Shown: positions 48,401-58,139 of the stretch, in pieces
Numbering within the stretch: the first letter of the stretch is position 1
How the letters are laid out: every line of letters begins with the position of its first letter
Origin: Herbaspirillum rubrisubalbicans
GTDB taxonomy: Bacteria; Pseudomonadota; Gammaproteobacteria; Burkholderiales; Burkholderiaceae_D
DNA: 64,000 nt
Direction: 5' to 3'
Assembly (NCBI RefSeq): GCF_003719195.1
Contig: NZ_CP024996.1
Span: forward strand, 3,906,001-3,970,000
Program-made: the position numbers and the translations under genes
The notes under the pieces: model-generated
What the model was told of the DNA's origin: nothing
What the model saw: only the letters and a program-made list of their open reading frames with translations
The model's database searches: none

Positions 48401-49696
48401 ATGCTCAGTCTCCTCCGCCCCCGACGTCGTCTGGCGCTGCTCCTGTGCAGCCTGGGCGCCCCGCTGTACCTGGCCACGCCGGCCCAGGCTGGCATCGCCC
48501 TGGTGCAGCCCCCCAAGCGCATCGATGCCAGCAAGCCGCTGGAACTGACCCTGCTGGTGACCGAAGATGAGCAGGCCCAGCGCAGCTATACCTTGCCGGC
48601 CACCCTGCTGGTGGCGGCCTCGGCCGACATGATCCCGCCCCAGCAGATCGCCTTGCAGCGCATCGATGGCAGCGACAGCCTTACCCTCAAGCAGGGAGAA
48701 TTGCGCAAGGTGCACTATCGCGGCGTGCTGCCCGAGCGCCTGCGCGGCATGGTGCGCATCGAACCGATCGGCATCGATGCCGCGCCGGTGCTGGTGGCGG
48801 TGGTGCGCCCGGATGCCGCGCTGGGGCCATTGGCGGCCTCGCCCGACCTGATCAATGCGCCCTTGGCCGACTCCAGCAGCAAGGTGGCGCCGGTGGCGCC
48901 CTCAGCCACCGTCTTGACGCCCGGCGTCAATGCCTCGCCGCTGGACAGCGCGCCGGCCGCCGAGGACATCCTCTCCAACAATCGCCGCCTGTCCTTCAAT
49001 GAGCCGATGTATTTCACGGTGGGCCACAACCAAGGCGAGACCCATGCGCGCTTCCAGCTCAGCTTCAAGTTCCGCCTGTTCGTGCCCGACGATCCGCGCT
49101 CGCGCGGCCTGCTGGACAATCTCTACCTGGGCTACACGCAGTTCTCGCTGTGGGACCTGTCGGTCCCGTCGGCGCCCTTCCGCGATACCAGCTATCGCCC
49201 CAGCCTGTACTACTACCTGCCGGACGTAGGTATCCAGAATCGCATCTTCAGCCGCATCGGCATTGCCACCGGCCTGGAGCACGAATCCAACGGCCGCGAT
49301 GGCACCGCCTCGCGCAGCATCAATACCTACTTCATCGAACCGACCTTCAACTTCGGCAACCTCAACGACTATCACTTCAAGGTCACCCCCAAGGTCTATG
49401 CCTATCTCGGCCCCACCCGCGACAACCCGGACATCGGCGACTACCGTGGTCACCTGGACCTGAAGCTGGCCTATGGCAAACCCGATGGCGTGGAAGTGGC
49501 GACCATGCTGCGCAAGGGCCGGCTGGGGGGCAAGTACAGCGCCGAGACCCAGGTCACCTACCCGCTCTCGCGCCTGCTGCCCGGCACGGCCGGCTACCTG
49601 ATGGCCAGCTACTTCTACGGCTATGGTGAAAGTCTGCTGACCTACAACCAGAAGGATCACCCGCAATTGCGCATCGGCTACGCGCTGTGGCGGTGA
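48401..49696 (+). CDS. pldA: outer-membrane phospholipase A (OMPLA)
   Basis: OMPLA is a calcium-dependent 12-stranded outer-membrane phospholipase. The 431-residue precursor has a signal peptide ending about residue 30 (PAQAG). A periplasmic extension of about 150 residues precedes the barrel, which the E. coli enzyme lacks. The barrel carries the catalytic motif GLEHESNGRDG near residue 293 and ends with RIGYALWR. An AAGGAAACC ribosome-binding site precedes the ATG. Role in envelope lipid balance is inferred from family. Confidence 0.93.
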   Translation: MLSLLRPRRRLALLLCSLGAPLYLATPAQAGIALVQPPKRIDASKPLELTLLVTEDEQAQRSYTLPATLLVAASADMIPPQQIALQRIDGSDSLTLKQGELRKVHYRGVLPERLRGMVRIEPIGIDAAPVLVAVVRPDAALGPLAASPDLINAPLADSSSKVAPVAPSATVLTPGVNASPLDSAPAAEDILSNNRRLSFNEPMYFTVGHNQGETHARFQLSFKFRLFVPDDPRSRGLLDNLYLGYTQFSLWDLSVPSAPFRDTSYRPSLYYYLPDVGIQNRIFSRIGIATGLEHESNGRDGTASRSINTYFIEPTFNFGNLNDYHFKVTPKVYAYLGPTRDNPDIGDYRGHLDLKLAYGKPDGVEVATMLRKGRLGGKYSAETQVTYPLSRLLPGTAGYLMASYFYGYGESLLTYNQKDHPQLRIGYALWR

Positions 49697-49720
49697 GTGC
49701 TCTTCCGCTCTGACGCAGGA

Positions 49721-51088
49721 TCAGGCCACCGGTGTACGCAGGGTGACGAACTCCTCGGCCGAGGTCGGATGGATGCCGATGGTGGTATCGAACTGCGCCT
49801 TGGTGGCACCGCATTGCAGGGCCACCGCAAAGCCCTGGATCACCTCGCCGGCGTCGCCGCCGACCATGTGCACGCCCAGCACCCGGTCGCTCTTGGCATC
49901 GACCACAAGCTTCATAAAAGTGCGTTCGGTATTGCGCGAAAGGGTGTTCTTGAGCGGCTTGAAGTCGGTTTTGAAGATTTTTACTTCACCATGCTCGCTA
50001 CGCGCCTGTTCTTCGCTCAGTCCCACGGTGCCTACGTTGGGATGACTGAACACCGCGGTCGGAATATTGCGATAGGACATGCTGCGTTCGCCCTGGCCGA
50101 ACAGGCGCGCCACCACCGCCATGGCCTCGGCCAGCGCCACCGGCGTCAAGGCCACGCGGTCGATCACGTCGCCCACGGCGAGAATCGAGGGAACGCTGCT
50201 CTCGAAATTGTCGTTGACCAGCACCGCGCCGTTTTCCTTGAGCGCCACACCGGCCTGCTCCAGCCCCAGCCCGCGCGTATTGGGCGTGCGCCCGGTAGCA
50301 AAGAGCACGCACTCGGCGGCCAGGGTTTCGCCATTGGTCAGATGCACCTGCTTGAGGCTGTCTGGCCCGGCATGGGCCGCCTCGATGGCATCGATACTGG
50401 CGTTGAAGATCAGGCGGATGCCCTTCTTGGCCATTTCATCGGCCAGGTGGATGCCCAGATCCGCATCCATGTTGCGCAACAGGCGTTCGCGGCGATACAC
50501 CAGGGTCACCTCGCTGCCCAGGCCATTGAGGATGGAAGCCAGTTCCACCGCGATATAGCCGCCGCCCAGCACCACCGCGCGCTGGGGCAGACCCGGCAAG
50601 TGGAAGAATTCGTCGGAGGTGATGCCCCATTCGCTGCCCGCAATCTGCGGCTTGTCGGGATGGCCGCCGGTGGCCACCAGGATGTGACGGGCGGTGAAGC
50701 GCTGGCCATCGACGTTGACGGTATGGGCATCCTCCACCGTGGCAAAGCCGCGATGCAGCGTGACGTTGGCGCCATCGAGCAGGCGCTGGTAGATGTTGTT
50801 GAGGTGGGCGATCTCGCGATCCTTGTTGGCGATCAGGGCCGACCAGTCGAAGCTGGGCTGGCTGTGCAAGGTCCAGCCGTAACCGGCGGCATCGGCGAAG
50901 TCTTCGTGGTAATGCGCGCTATAGGACATGAGCTTCTTGGGGATGCACCCGACATTGACGCAGGTGCCGCCCAGCTCGCCCTTCTCGGCCAGCCCCACGC
51001 GGGCGCCGGCCTGACCGGCGAAGCGCGCCGCGCGCACGCCACCGGAGCCGCCGCCGATGGTGAAGAGGTCGTAATCGTATTGGCTCAT
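49721..51088 (-). CDS. gor: glutathione-disulfide reductase
   Basis: Gor keeps glutathione reduced using NADPH and FAD. The 455-residue protein has FAD motif GGGSGGVRAARFA, the redox CVNVGC pair in GGTCVNVGCIPKK, an NADPH motif GGGYIAVELASIL and the catalytic dyad in IGIHPTSAEEF. I use the MSQYDYDLF start; extra upstream codons overlap the neighbouring region without homology. It points toward pldA, convergent at a 24-base gap. Confidence 0.96.
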   Translation of the reverse strand: MSQYDYDLFTIGGGSGGVRAARFAGQAGARVGLAEKGELGGTCVNVGCIPKKLMSYSAHYHEDFADAAGYGWTLHSQPSFDWSALIANKDREIAHLNNIYQRLLDGANVTLHRGFATVEDAHTVNVDGQRFTARHILVATGGHPDKPQIAGSEWGITSDEFFHLPGLPQRAVVLGGGYIAVELASILNGLGSEVTLVYRRERLLRNMDADLGIHLADEMAKKGIRLIFNASIDAIEAAHAGPDSLKQVHLTNGETLAAECVLFATGRTPNTRGLGLEQAGVALKENGAVLVNDNFESSVPSILAVGDVIDRVALTPVALAEAMAVVARLFGQGERSMSYRNIPTAVFSHPNVGTVGLSEEQARSEHGEVKIFKTDFKPLKNTLSRNTERTFMKLVVDAKSDRVLGVHMVGGDAGEVIQGFAVALQCGATKAQFDTTIGIHPTSAEEFVTLRTPVA

Positions 51089-51152
51089 GGTTTCTCCAGA
51101 GAGTGGCCGCAGCCCCCTGGCTACGCCCTTGGTTGGTCTTTGCGTGCTGGCA

Positions 51153-52820
51153 TCATGCGGGCGGAACGCCGCTTTGCAAGTCCGCATTGCGCCGGCCATC
51201 CAGCGCCCGCATCACCAGCAGCACCGGCGCCAGCCCCACCAGCACGATGGACAAGGCCGGCAGCGCCGCCTCGCCCAGGCGCTCATCGCGCGCCAGGTTG
51301 TGGGCGATCACGGCCAGGGTGTCGGTATCGAAGGGACGCAGCAGCAAGGTGGCCGGCAATTCCTTGACCACATCGACGAACACCATCAGCGCCGCCACCG
51401 CCAGCGAACGCCACAACAGCGGCATGTGCAAGCGCCAGGCAATCACCGCGCGCGCACTGCCCAGGGTGCGCGCCGCTTCATCGAGGCTGGCCGGAATGCG
51501 CGTATAGCCCGACTCCACCGACTGCACCGCAACCGCCGTGAAGCGTACCAGATACGCATAGATCACGCCCAGCGAGGTGGCCGTCAAGAGCACACCCAGT
51601 CCCGCTGCCGGCCACAGCGCCTGCAGCCAGGCCACCGGCAGCAGGATGCCCACGGCAATGACCGAACCGGGAATGGCATACCCCATGCCGGCCAGGCGTG
51701 CCGTCAGGCGCAGCAGCGCCCCCTGCAAGCGGGGCAGGCCACCCGTGCGCAACGCAAAGCACAGGGCCAGCGCCAGCCCAATCGCTATGAATGCCGCCAA
51801 GCCGCCGAAGCGGAAACTGTTCCACACCCAGCCCGCATAGCGGCCCAGGTCGAAGGCCGGCGCGGCAATGTCCAGGCCGGCTGGCGCCCGTCCCAGCTCG
51901 CCCCACCAGAGATGCAGCAGGATCGCCACCGGCAGCAGGAAACCCAGCACCACCGGCAGCGCGCATACCAGCCAGGCCAGCAGCGTCGGCCCGCGCGACA
52001 GACGCGGCAAGCGCGCCTCGGCGCCATCGCTGCCGCGCCCGCCACGCGAGGCCGCAAAGCGCATCCGGCCCTGTTCGCGCCGCTCCAGCCACAGCAGCAG
52101 CGCCACGAACAGCAGCAGCAAGGAGGCATATTGGGCCGCAGCGAGACGGTCATCGAGTACCACCCAGGCCTTGTAGATGCCGGTCGTAAACGTGGTCAGC
52201 CCGAAATAGGCCGACACGCCATAGTCGGCCAGCGTCTCCATCAAGGCCAGCGCAGCGCCTGCGGCCAGGGACGGACGCGCCAGCGGCAAGGCCACGCGCA
52301 CGATACGTGCGGACAGGGGCGTACCCAACATGCACGCCGCTTCCATCAGATGCGTACCGCGCTCGCAGAGGGCATTGCGCGCCAGCAGGTAGGCATAGGG
52401 ATAGAGCGTGAAGACGAACATGCAGATCGCCCCCGGCAAGCCGCGCACATCCATGCGCCAGCCCGGGAACCAGCCGCGCAGTGTGCTCTGCACCAGGCCG
52501 GCGTATTGCAGGAAATCGGTATAGGCATACGCCGAGACATAGGCCGGCATGGCCATCGGCAGCAGCAAGGCCCACGACAGCCAACGCCGCCCGCGGAACT
52601 CGAACAGGCTCACCGTCACCGCCGTCGCCCCACCCACCAGCACCACCCCCAGCGGCACCAGCAGCGCCAGCCAGCCGGAAGTGGCCAGGTAACCGGGCAG
52701 CACGGTCTGGGCCTGCTGGCGCAGACTATCGACCCCGGCGGCATCCAGCCCCAGCCAGGCAGCGAGGATGCCCAACAGGGGCAAGGCGATCAGGACAGCG
52801 AGCAAAGCGATGATGTGCAT
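51153..52820 (-). CDS. iron-type ABC transporter permease (FbpB/ThiP-like)
   Basis: The 555-residue inner-membrane permease contains two fused permease halves. Each has an EAAxxLG coupling loop: EAACMLGTPLSARIV in the first and EAARTLGSARAVIAW in the second. This layout is typical of ferric-iron (FbpB/SfuB) and thiamine uptake systems. I start at MHIIALLAVL; a longer start 16 codons upstream is possible. It is transcribed away from a matching ATPase gene. No substrate-binding protein is nearby, so the substrate is not known. Confidence 0.9.
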   Translation of the reverse strand: MHIIALLAVLIALPLLGILAAWLGLDAAGVDSLRQQAQTVLPGYLATSGWLALLVPLGVVLVGGATAVTVSLFEFRGRRWLSWALLLPMAMPAYVSAYAYTDFLQYAGLVQSTLRGWFPGWRMDVRGLPGAICMFVFTLYPYAYLLARNALCERGTHLMEAACMLGTPLSARIVRVALPLARPSLAAGAALALMETLADYGVSAYFGLTTFTTGIYKAWVVLDDRLAAAQYASLLLLFVALLLWLERREQGRMRFAASRGGRGSDGAEARLPRLSRGPTLLAWLVCALPVVLGFLLPVAILLHLWWGELGRAPAGLDIAAPAFDLGRYAGWVWNSFRFGGLAAFIAIGLALALCFALRTGGLPRLQGALLRLTARLAGMGYAIPGSVIAVGILLPVAWLQALWPAAGLGVLLTATSLGVIYAYLVRFTAVAVQSVESGYTRIPASLDEAARTLGSARAVIAWRLHMPLLWRSLAVAALMVFVDVVKELPATLLLRPFDTDTLAVIAHNLARDERLGEAALPALSIVLVGLAPVLLVMRALDGRRNADLQSGVPPA

Positions 52821-52927
52821 AGCAGGAAGACTGGAAGAGGCCAGAAAAAAGGAAGTCCCCCGGCCCATGCGTTACACTGCAGCCACCGAGACAAACGCGA
52901 ATTGTAACCATTTCATCGAGCCTGCCC

Positions 52928-54022
52928 ATGTTTCTGGAAGTCGAGCACCTCAGCATCCGCTATCCCCGCACCGCCACTGCCGCCGTCGATGCCGTCTCGC
53001 TGCGCCTGCAGCCGGGCGAGCTGGGCGCGCTGATCGGCCCTTCCGGCAGCGGCAAGACCAGTCTGCTGCGCGCCGTGGCCGGCCTGGAACCGGCGCAGGC
53101 GGGACGCATCCTGCTGGATGGCCAATTGCTCGAAGGCGATGGCGTGCGGGTGGCGGCCGAAGCGCGCCGCATCGGCATGGTGTTTCAGGATTTCGCGCTG
53201 TTCCCGCATCTGGACGTGGCGGCCAACATCGGCTTCGGCCTGCGCGGCATGGCACGCACGCAACGCGAGCAGATCGTGACGCAGATGCTGGACCTGGTGG
53301 GCCTGCCTGAGGCCGGCCGCAAGTTCCCGCACCAGTTCTCCGGTGGCCAGCAGCAACGCATCGCGCTGGCACGCGCACTGGCCCCGCAACCGCGCCTGCT
53401 GCTGCTGGACGAACCGTTTTCCAGCCTGGACGTGGAATTGCGCGAGCGCCTGGCGCATGACGTGCGCGACATCCTCAAGCGCACCGGCACCACCGCCCTG
53501 ATGGTCACCCACGATCAACTGGAAGCCTTTGCCGTGGCCGACGTGGTGGGCGTGATGCGCCACGGACGGCTGGAACAATGGGATAGCCCCTACGCCCTCT
53601 ACCATCGCCCGGCCACCCGCTTTGCGGCCGATTTCATCGGGCATGGCGTCCTGCTGCGCGGGCAATTGCAACCGGTGACAACGGGCGCCTCGCCGCAGAT
53701 CGAAGTGCAGACCGCCGCCGGTTTGCTGCGCGGGATCCCGTTGCAAGCCCCCTCCCCCAGCCCGACCCAGGTGGACGTGCTCTTGCGCGCTGACGACGTG
53801 CTGCACGATGACGCCTCCCCCTTCAAGGCTAGAGTGCTGCGCAAGTCCTTCCGGGGTGCGCAATTCCTCTATACGCTGGCCCTGGAGAATGGCCAGCAAC
53901 TGCTGTCGCTGGTCCCCTCCCATCACGATCACGCGATAGGTGAATGGATAGGCATCCGCTTGGACGTAACGCATCTGGTGACCTTTCCTGGCGCGGCCGA
54001 GGGCGCGAGCGTGCAGGGCTGA
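52928..54022 (+). CDS. iron-type ABC transporter ATPase (FbpC-like)
   Basis: The 364-residue ATPase has Walker A GPSGSGKTS, the Q-loop VFQDFALFPHL, signature FSGGQQQRIALARAL and Walker B LLLLDEPFSSLD. A C-terminal TOBE-like domain (about residues 260-355) follows. It groups with FbpC/PotA-type importers and is the probable partner of the divergent permease. The intergenic 107 bases hold both promoter regions. No good Shine-Dalgarno sequence precedes the ATG. Confidence 0.9.
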   Translation: MFLEVEHLSIRYPRTATAAVDAVSLRLQPGELGALIGPSGSGKTSLLRAVAGLEPAQAGRILLDGQLLEGDGVRVAAEARRIGMVFQDFALFPHLDVAANIGFGLRGMARTQREQIVTQMLDLVGLPEAGRKFPHQFSGGQQQRIALARALAPQPRLLLLDEPFSSLDVELRERLAHDVRDILKRTGTTALMVTHDQLEAFAVADVVGVMRHGRLEQWDSPYALYHRPATRFAADFIGHGVLLRGQLQPVTTGASPQIEVQTAAGLLRGIPLQAPSPSPTQVDVLLRADDVLHDDASPFKARVLRKSFRGAQFLYTLALENGQQLLSLVPSHHDHAIGEWIGIRLDVTHLVTFPGAAEGASVQG

Positions 54023-54270
54023 CCAAACGGCATATGAAGATTTTTTCTACAGTGCCGATGCCAGGCAAACCGCCTGAAACGCTCGCTCTGTATTGGATCG
54101 TTAATCGATAGTCAACCTAAATAGTCATTATCACTGGATAGGGAACCCAGGCTTAGGCATCTGGTCTATCGCCCAGTTGTTAAGTTCGCCCGGATAGGCC
54201 AGTCACAACGCAGATCAAGAAGCTGGCCAGGTCGCATTCCCCGGAATGCCAATGCAACCCTCCTGTGATC
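54023..54270. other. intergenic region upstream of vgrG
   Basis: This 248-base stretch holds the vgrG upstream sequence. I looked for a -24/-12 sigma-54 site, since GGCC-N-GCAT is present near 54220, but the spacing is wrong. No gene or RNA is recognised. Confidence 0.5.
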
Positions 54271-57135
54271 ATGCCCACACTTCCCGCCTCCCTTCTTGGT
54301 GCCTGGCACCAATCCTCGCGTGTCATGCGCCTGTTCATGTCGCCAGACAGCGACGCCGGTCTCGACGGCCTGATGGCCGAAAAACTCCAGGCCGTCGAAA
54401 CCATCAGCCCGCTCCTGGAGGGCGGCGACATCGACGAGGCCATCGCCGGCTATCGCCTGCAACTATCCTGCCTGAGCCTGGACGCCCACCTGTCGCTGCG
54501 CAAGCTCATCGGTCAACCGGTGCTGCTGGTATTGCAGACCGATGGCGCCGCCCGCCACTTCCATGGCCACATCACCCAAAGCACGCTGCAAGGCGCCAAT
54601 GGCGGCATGGCCCGTTATCTGCTGACCATCGAACCGTGGCTATCCTTCCTGCGCCATCGTCGCGATAGCGCGGTGTACCAGGACATGACCGTGCCTGAAG
54701 TCATCGAAGCCGTCTTGCGCGACTACCAGGGCCAAGGCAAGCTGCAACCGCAGTGGCGCCTGGACCTGCAGGACAGCAGCGTCTATGCCCGGCGCAGCCT
54801 GGTCACGCAATACCAGGAAAGCGATCTGGCCTTCATCAGCCGCCTGCTGGCCGAAGAAGGCATGTTCTACTACATCGAACACCAGGGCCACAGCAACAGC
54901 CCCAGCCTGGGCGCGCACACCATGGTCATCGCCGATCACAACGGCAGCTTCAAGGACAATGCGCGCGCCAGCGTCGCCTTCAGCCAATCCAGCGCCGTGA
55001 TGGCGCAAGACAGCATCGACCGCTGGCGCAGCGTGCGTCGCTGGCAGACCAATGCCGTGGAAATTCTCACCTGGGACTACCGCCAGGCCGCCGTGCGGGA
55101 AGCCACCAGCGCCACCGCCGCCGACAGCGGCGCCCCCGCCTTGGCCCTGGTCAGCCGCGACGCCCCCGGCCTCTACGCCAACGAAAACCGCGTCCAGGCC
55201 GAACGCCAGGCCAAGCTCCAGATGCAGGCCATCGAAGTGCGCAACAAGATTTTCACCGGCGCCGGCACGGTGCGCAGCTTCGTCCCCGGCACCACCTTCA
55301 CCCTGAGCGGCCACGCCGACCATGTCGGCGGCGACAATGACCGCTTCGTCCTGCTGCGGGTGGTCCACCAGGCCCACAACAACCTCAATGCCGACCTCAA
55401 GAGCGAGGTCATGACACTGCTGGGCCAAGCCGTACTGGCCGACGAAGATGACCAGGGCAGCCTGCTGGATGCGGCCTTGAACCCGGCGCCGGGCGAGGCG
55501 CGACCGGTCTATCGCAATCGTTTCGAAGCCATCCGCGACAAGATCCCCTATCGCCCCTTGCTCACCGCTGCCGATGGCCAAGCCCTGTATGCCAAGCCCA
55601 CCGTCACCGGCCAGCAGACCGCCGTGGTGGTCGGCGCCCAGGGACAAGCGGTGCACACCGATCGCGACAACCGTGTGCGCGTACAGTTTCACTGGCAGCG
55701 TGGCGAGCGCAGCCACAGCGGCCTGAGCTCACCCGCCCCTGACGATCATAGCGGGGCACCGGCCAATGAAGCCTCCGGCACCTGGGTACGCGTGCTGGCC
55801 GGACTGGCGCCGACTGCCGGCGCCAACTGGGGCGGCCAGGCCGTGCCCCGCATCGGCCAGGAAGTGCTGATCGATTTCATCGAAGGCGACATCGACCGCC
55901 CGGTGGTCATTGGCACGCTCTACAACGGCAAGGGTTTAGCCAATGCCCAGGGCAACCAGGCCGGCCAGGGCGCAGGCGCCGCCACCGGCAATGCCCCGGC
56001 CTGGTTCCCTGGCGACAGCGATGCGCACCATCATGCGGCGGTGCTCTCGGGTATCAAGACCCAGGCCATGAGCGCCAGTCAAGGTGGCGCGGGCGCCTAC
56101 CAGCAGCTGGTGTTTGACGACACCCCCGGCCAGTCGCGCGCCTCGCTCCAGCAGCACACCGACGCCCACGATGGCGCCAGCGAACTCAACCTGGGCGCCT
56201 TGCGCCAGCAGACCGACAACCAACGCCTGGCCGCCACCGGCCAGGGCTTTGAACTGAAGACCCGTTACAGCGCAGCGGTGCGTGCAGGCCAGGGCTTGCT
56301 GGTCTCGACCGAAAAGAGCAGCGGCGCTCAACTGGATGTGCGAGGAGCGCTCTCGCAACTGGCTGACAGTGTCGAAAAGCAGAAGCAACTGGCCGAGACC
56401 GCGCAGAAGCACAACGCCAAATTCGACGGCGAAGCAGAGGCAAGCAAGTTGCCTGCGGTGGAGTCGCTGGCGCAGTCGGTCGAGGTGCTCAAGGCGAGCG
56501 CCACGGCTTCAGCCGGCAACAGCAGTGGCGGCGACGATGGCAGTGAAGGCGCCTCAAGCGCTGCCCCTGCCTTCAGCGCTCCGCAACTGCAACTCTCCAG
56601 CCCGGCCGGCATCGCCGCCACCACCCCGGCCAGCGCCATCCTGGCCGCCGGCGTGACCAGCAGCGTGACCGCAGGCAAGGACATCAACCAGATCGCCCAA
56701 GGCAACCTGCACCACCTGGCCCAGTCCGGCATCAGCCTGTTCACCTACGGCAAGGTCAGCAACAGCAGCAAGCCGGTGCAGGACAGCGGCATCGCCTTGC
56801 ACGCGGCCTCCGGCAAGGTGAGTGTGCATAGCCCCTCAGGACAGACCTCGCTGACCTCGGCCAAGCAGTTGACGGTGGCCAGTGTGGGCAAGGATGTGCA
56901 GATCACCGGCAAGCAGCATGTGCAGTTCAGTGCGCAAGGGGCGTGGATCAAGCTGGAGGGCGGCAATATCGAAGTGCATGGGCCGGGGGCGATGGAGTTC
57001 AGGGGGAGTGTGAAGGAGTTGACTGGGCCGCAGGGGAGTTCGTCTGGATTGGCGATGGGAACCGGGGAGATCAAGGGATGCGCGCAAGCAAGCAAAGACG
57101 CCAGTGCCGCCCTCGCGGGCACCCAAACCTTATAA
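54271..57135 (+). CDS. vgrG: type VI secretion spike protein VgrG
   Basis: VgrG trimers form the tip of the T6SS tube and carry effectors. The 954-residue protein has the gp27-like region (about 25-340, with TIEPWLSFLRHRRDS and EEGMFYYIEHQG). The gp5-like OB domain (about 400-560) follows with VPRIGQEVLIDFIEGDIDRPVVIGTLYN, here seen as VPRIGQEVLIDF then IDRPVVIGTLYN. A long DUF2345 beta-helix region ends near 930. A Ser/Gly/Ala-rich insert around 735-780 interrupts it. The tail (KGCAQASKDAS) is not a recognised effector domain. GTG two codons upstream is an alternative start. It heads the cargo island; no structural tss genes are in the window. Confidence 0.95.
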   Translation: MPTLPASLLGAWHQSSRVMRLFMSPDSDAGLDGLMAEKLQAVETISPLLEGGDIDEAIAGYRLQLSCLSLDAHLSLRKLIGQPVLLVLQTDGAARHFHGHITQSTLQGANGGMARYLLTIEPWLSFLRHRRDSAVYQDMTVPEVIEAVLRDYQGQGKLQPQWRLDLQDSSVYARRSLVTQYQESDLAFISRLLAEEGMFYYIEHQGHSNSPSLGAHTMVIADHNGSFKDNARASVAFSQSSAVMAQDSIDRWRSVRRWQTNAVEILTWDYRQAAVREATSATAADSGAPALALVSRDAPGLYANENRVQAERQAKLQMQAIEVRNKIFTGAGTVRSFVPGTTFTLSGHADHVGGDNDRFVLLRVVHQAHNNLNADLKSEVMTLLGQAVLADEDDQGSLLDAALNPAPGEARPVYRNRFEAIRDKIPYRPLLTAADGQALYAKPTVTGQQTAVVVGAQGQAVHTDRDNRVRVQFHWQRGERSHSGLSSPAPDDHSGAPANEASGTWVRVLAGLAPTAGANWGGQAVPRIGQEVLIDFIEGDIDRPVVIGTLYNGKGLANAQGNQAGQGAGAATGNAPAWFPGDSDAHHHAAVLSGIKTQAMSASQGGAGAYQQLVFDDTPGQSRASLQQHTDAHDGASELNLGALRQQTDNQRLAATGQGFELKTRYSAAVRAGQGLLVSTEKSSGAQLDVRGALSQLADSVEKQKQLAETAQKHNAKFDGEAEASKLPAVESLAQSVEVLKASATASAGNSSGGDDGSEGASSAAPAFSAPQLQLSSPAGIAATTPASAILAAGVTSSVTAGKDINQIAQGNLHHLAQSGISLFTYGKVSNSSKPVQDSGIALHAASGKVSVHSPSGQTSLTSAKQLTVASVGKDVQITGKQHVQFSAQGAWIKLEGGNIEVHGPGAMEFRGSVKELTGPQGSSSGLAMGTGEIKGCAQASKDASAALAGTQTL

Positions 57136-57192
57136 CCATTCAAAAAAGACCACGACTTACTCATGTCTCGAGATCAACCGGAGCAATTTCTC

Positions 57193-58137
57193 ATGGCATC
57201 AAGCTGGGACAAACATGTCTTGGCGCTCCACTCCATTTTTGCCGGACCACCGGGCCGGCACTGCCTGCTATGGGTGAATCCTGCCCAAAGCGATCCCTTT
57301 GAAGGCGGCCTTCTTGTGGAGGAACGAAAATTCAGAGTGCCGATCAAGCACCCACGCTTCGACCTACGTTACGCGCCCTATCTCGTGCGACTCGATTTAT
57401 CGCGCAGTAAAGATAGCGATGTTCTTGCTCGTAGCGTGGAACTGGCTTGCCGTGCGTGGAGCCTTGATAGCTTGCGGAACATGAACGGGCAACCGATATG
57501 CGGCTGGGTTGCTGCAAACGGTTCCTCCTCCGAACTCGGCCATTACTGGGCTCGGACATGTCACCTTCACTATCGACAAGGCCTTGCCAAGTTGTTGCGA
57601 TTTCATGACCCGGCTGTACGGGAGTGGCTTTGGCCATCTCTGGAACTTCGCCAGCGCCAGCTCATGCTTGGTCCGGCAGAGAAGATATTCTCCATTAGTC
57701 GCACAGGGGAACTGCTCACTCAAGGGCCCGCAAACGAAGCAGGTATCTATGGAGATCAGGCGCTGCCTACGGATACACTGTCCTTGAGCGAGCGCCAATG
57801 GGATGAAGTAGAAAACTATGCCGCGGTTCATGCCGCTTGGCTTGACTTGTGTTCTGCAAATCCAGAATGCCGAGAAGTACTATCGCGCAAGCCTGATTGG
57901 GATCGCGCGGCTCTTGATGCGCTCCACATTGCTCCCTCCTATGGCATCCGAGACCTTACGGATAAGGCGCTGTTTGCCAGACATGCCTTGGATATCGGTT
58001 CTGGTTTTCATCTTCATCCTCTACTTCAATTAGTGTGGGATAAAACACGCACAGGCGATTTCTATGGCCCGGCTCTTGAAGAGGTGATCGGCGATAGCGC
58101 CGATCGTTTGGCATTTCATCTGCACGAGAAGGTTTAA
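57193..58137 (+). CDS. DUF4123 effector-loading chaperone
   Basis: DUF4123 proteins load specific effectors onto cognate VgrG tips. The product has the DUF4123 pattern in its first half (residues ~10-130, with CHLHYRQGLAKLLRFHDPAVREWLWP matched as LLRFHDPAVREWLWP). A C-terminal helical region is typical of the adaptor. A GGAG site is well spaced for the ATG at 57193; an in-frame ATG at 57163 has none. The stop lies two bases before the effector start, so the two are translationally coupled. This supports the pairing of chaperone and toxin. Confidence 0.9.
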   Translation: MASSWDKHVLALHSIFAGPPGRHCLLWVNPAQSDPFEGGLLVEERKFRVPIKHPRFDLRYAPYLVRLDLSRSKDSDVLARSVELACRAWSLDSLRNMNGQPICGWVAANGSSSELGHYWARTCHLHYRQGLAKLLRFHDPAVREWLWPSLELRQRQLMLGPAEKIFSISRTGELLTQGPANEAGIYGDQALPTDTLSLSERQWDEVENYAAVHAAWLDLCSANPECREVLSRKPDWDRAALDALHIAPSYGIRDLTDKALFARHALDIGSGFHLHPLLQLVWDKTRTGDFYGPALEEVIGDSADRLAFHLHEKV

Positions 58138-58139
58138 TC

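Noticed and set aside
51087..52907. 606-codon plus-strand frame opposite the ABC permease
   Set aside because: Gln/Arg/His-rich shadow of membrane-helix codons; the permease EAA loops are on the other strand.
54215..54245. Possible sigma-54 promoter before vgrG
   Set aside because: GG and GC elements are present but separated by too few bases for a -24/-12 site.
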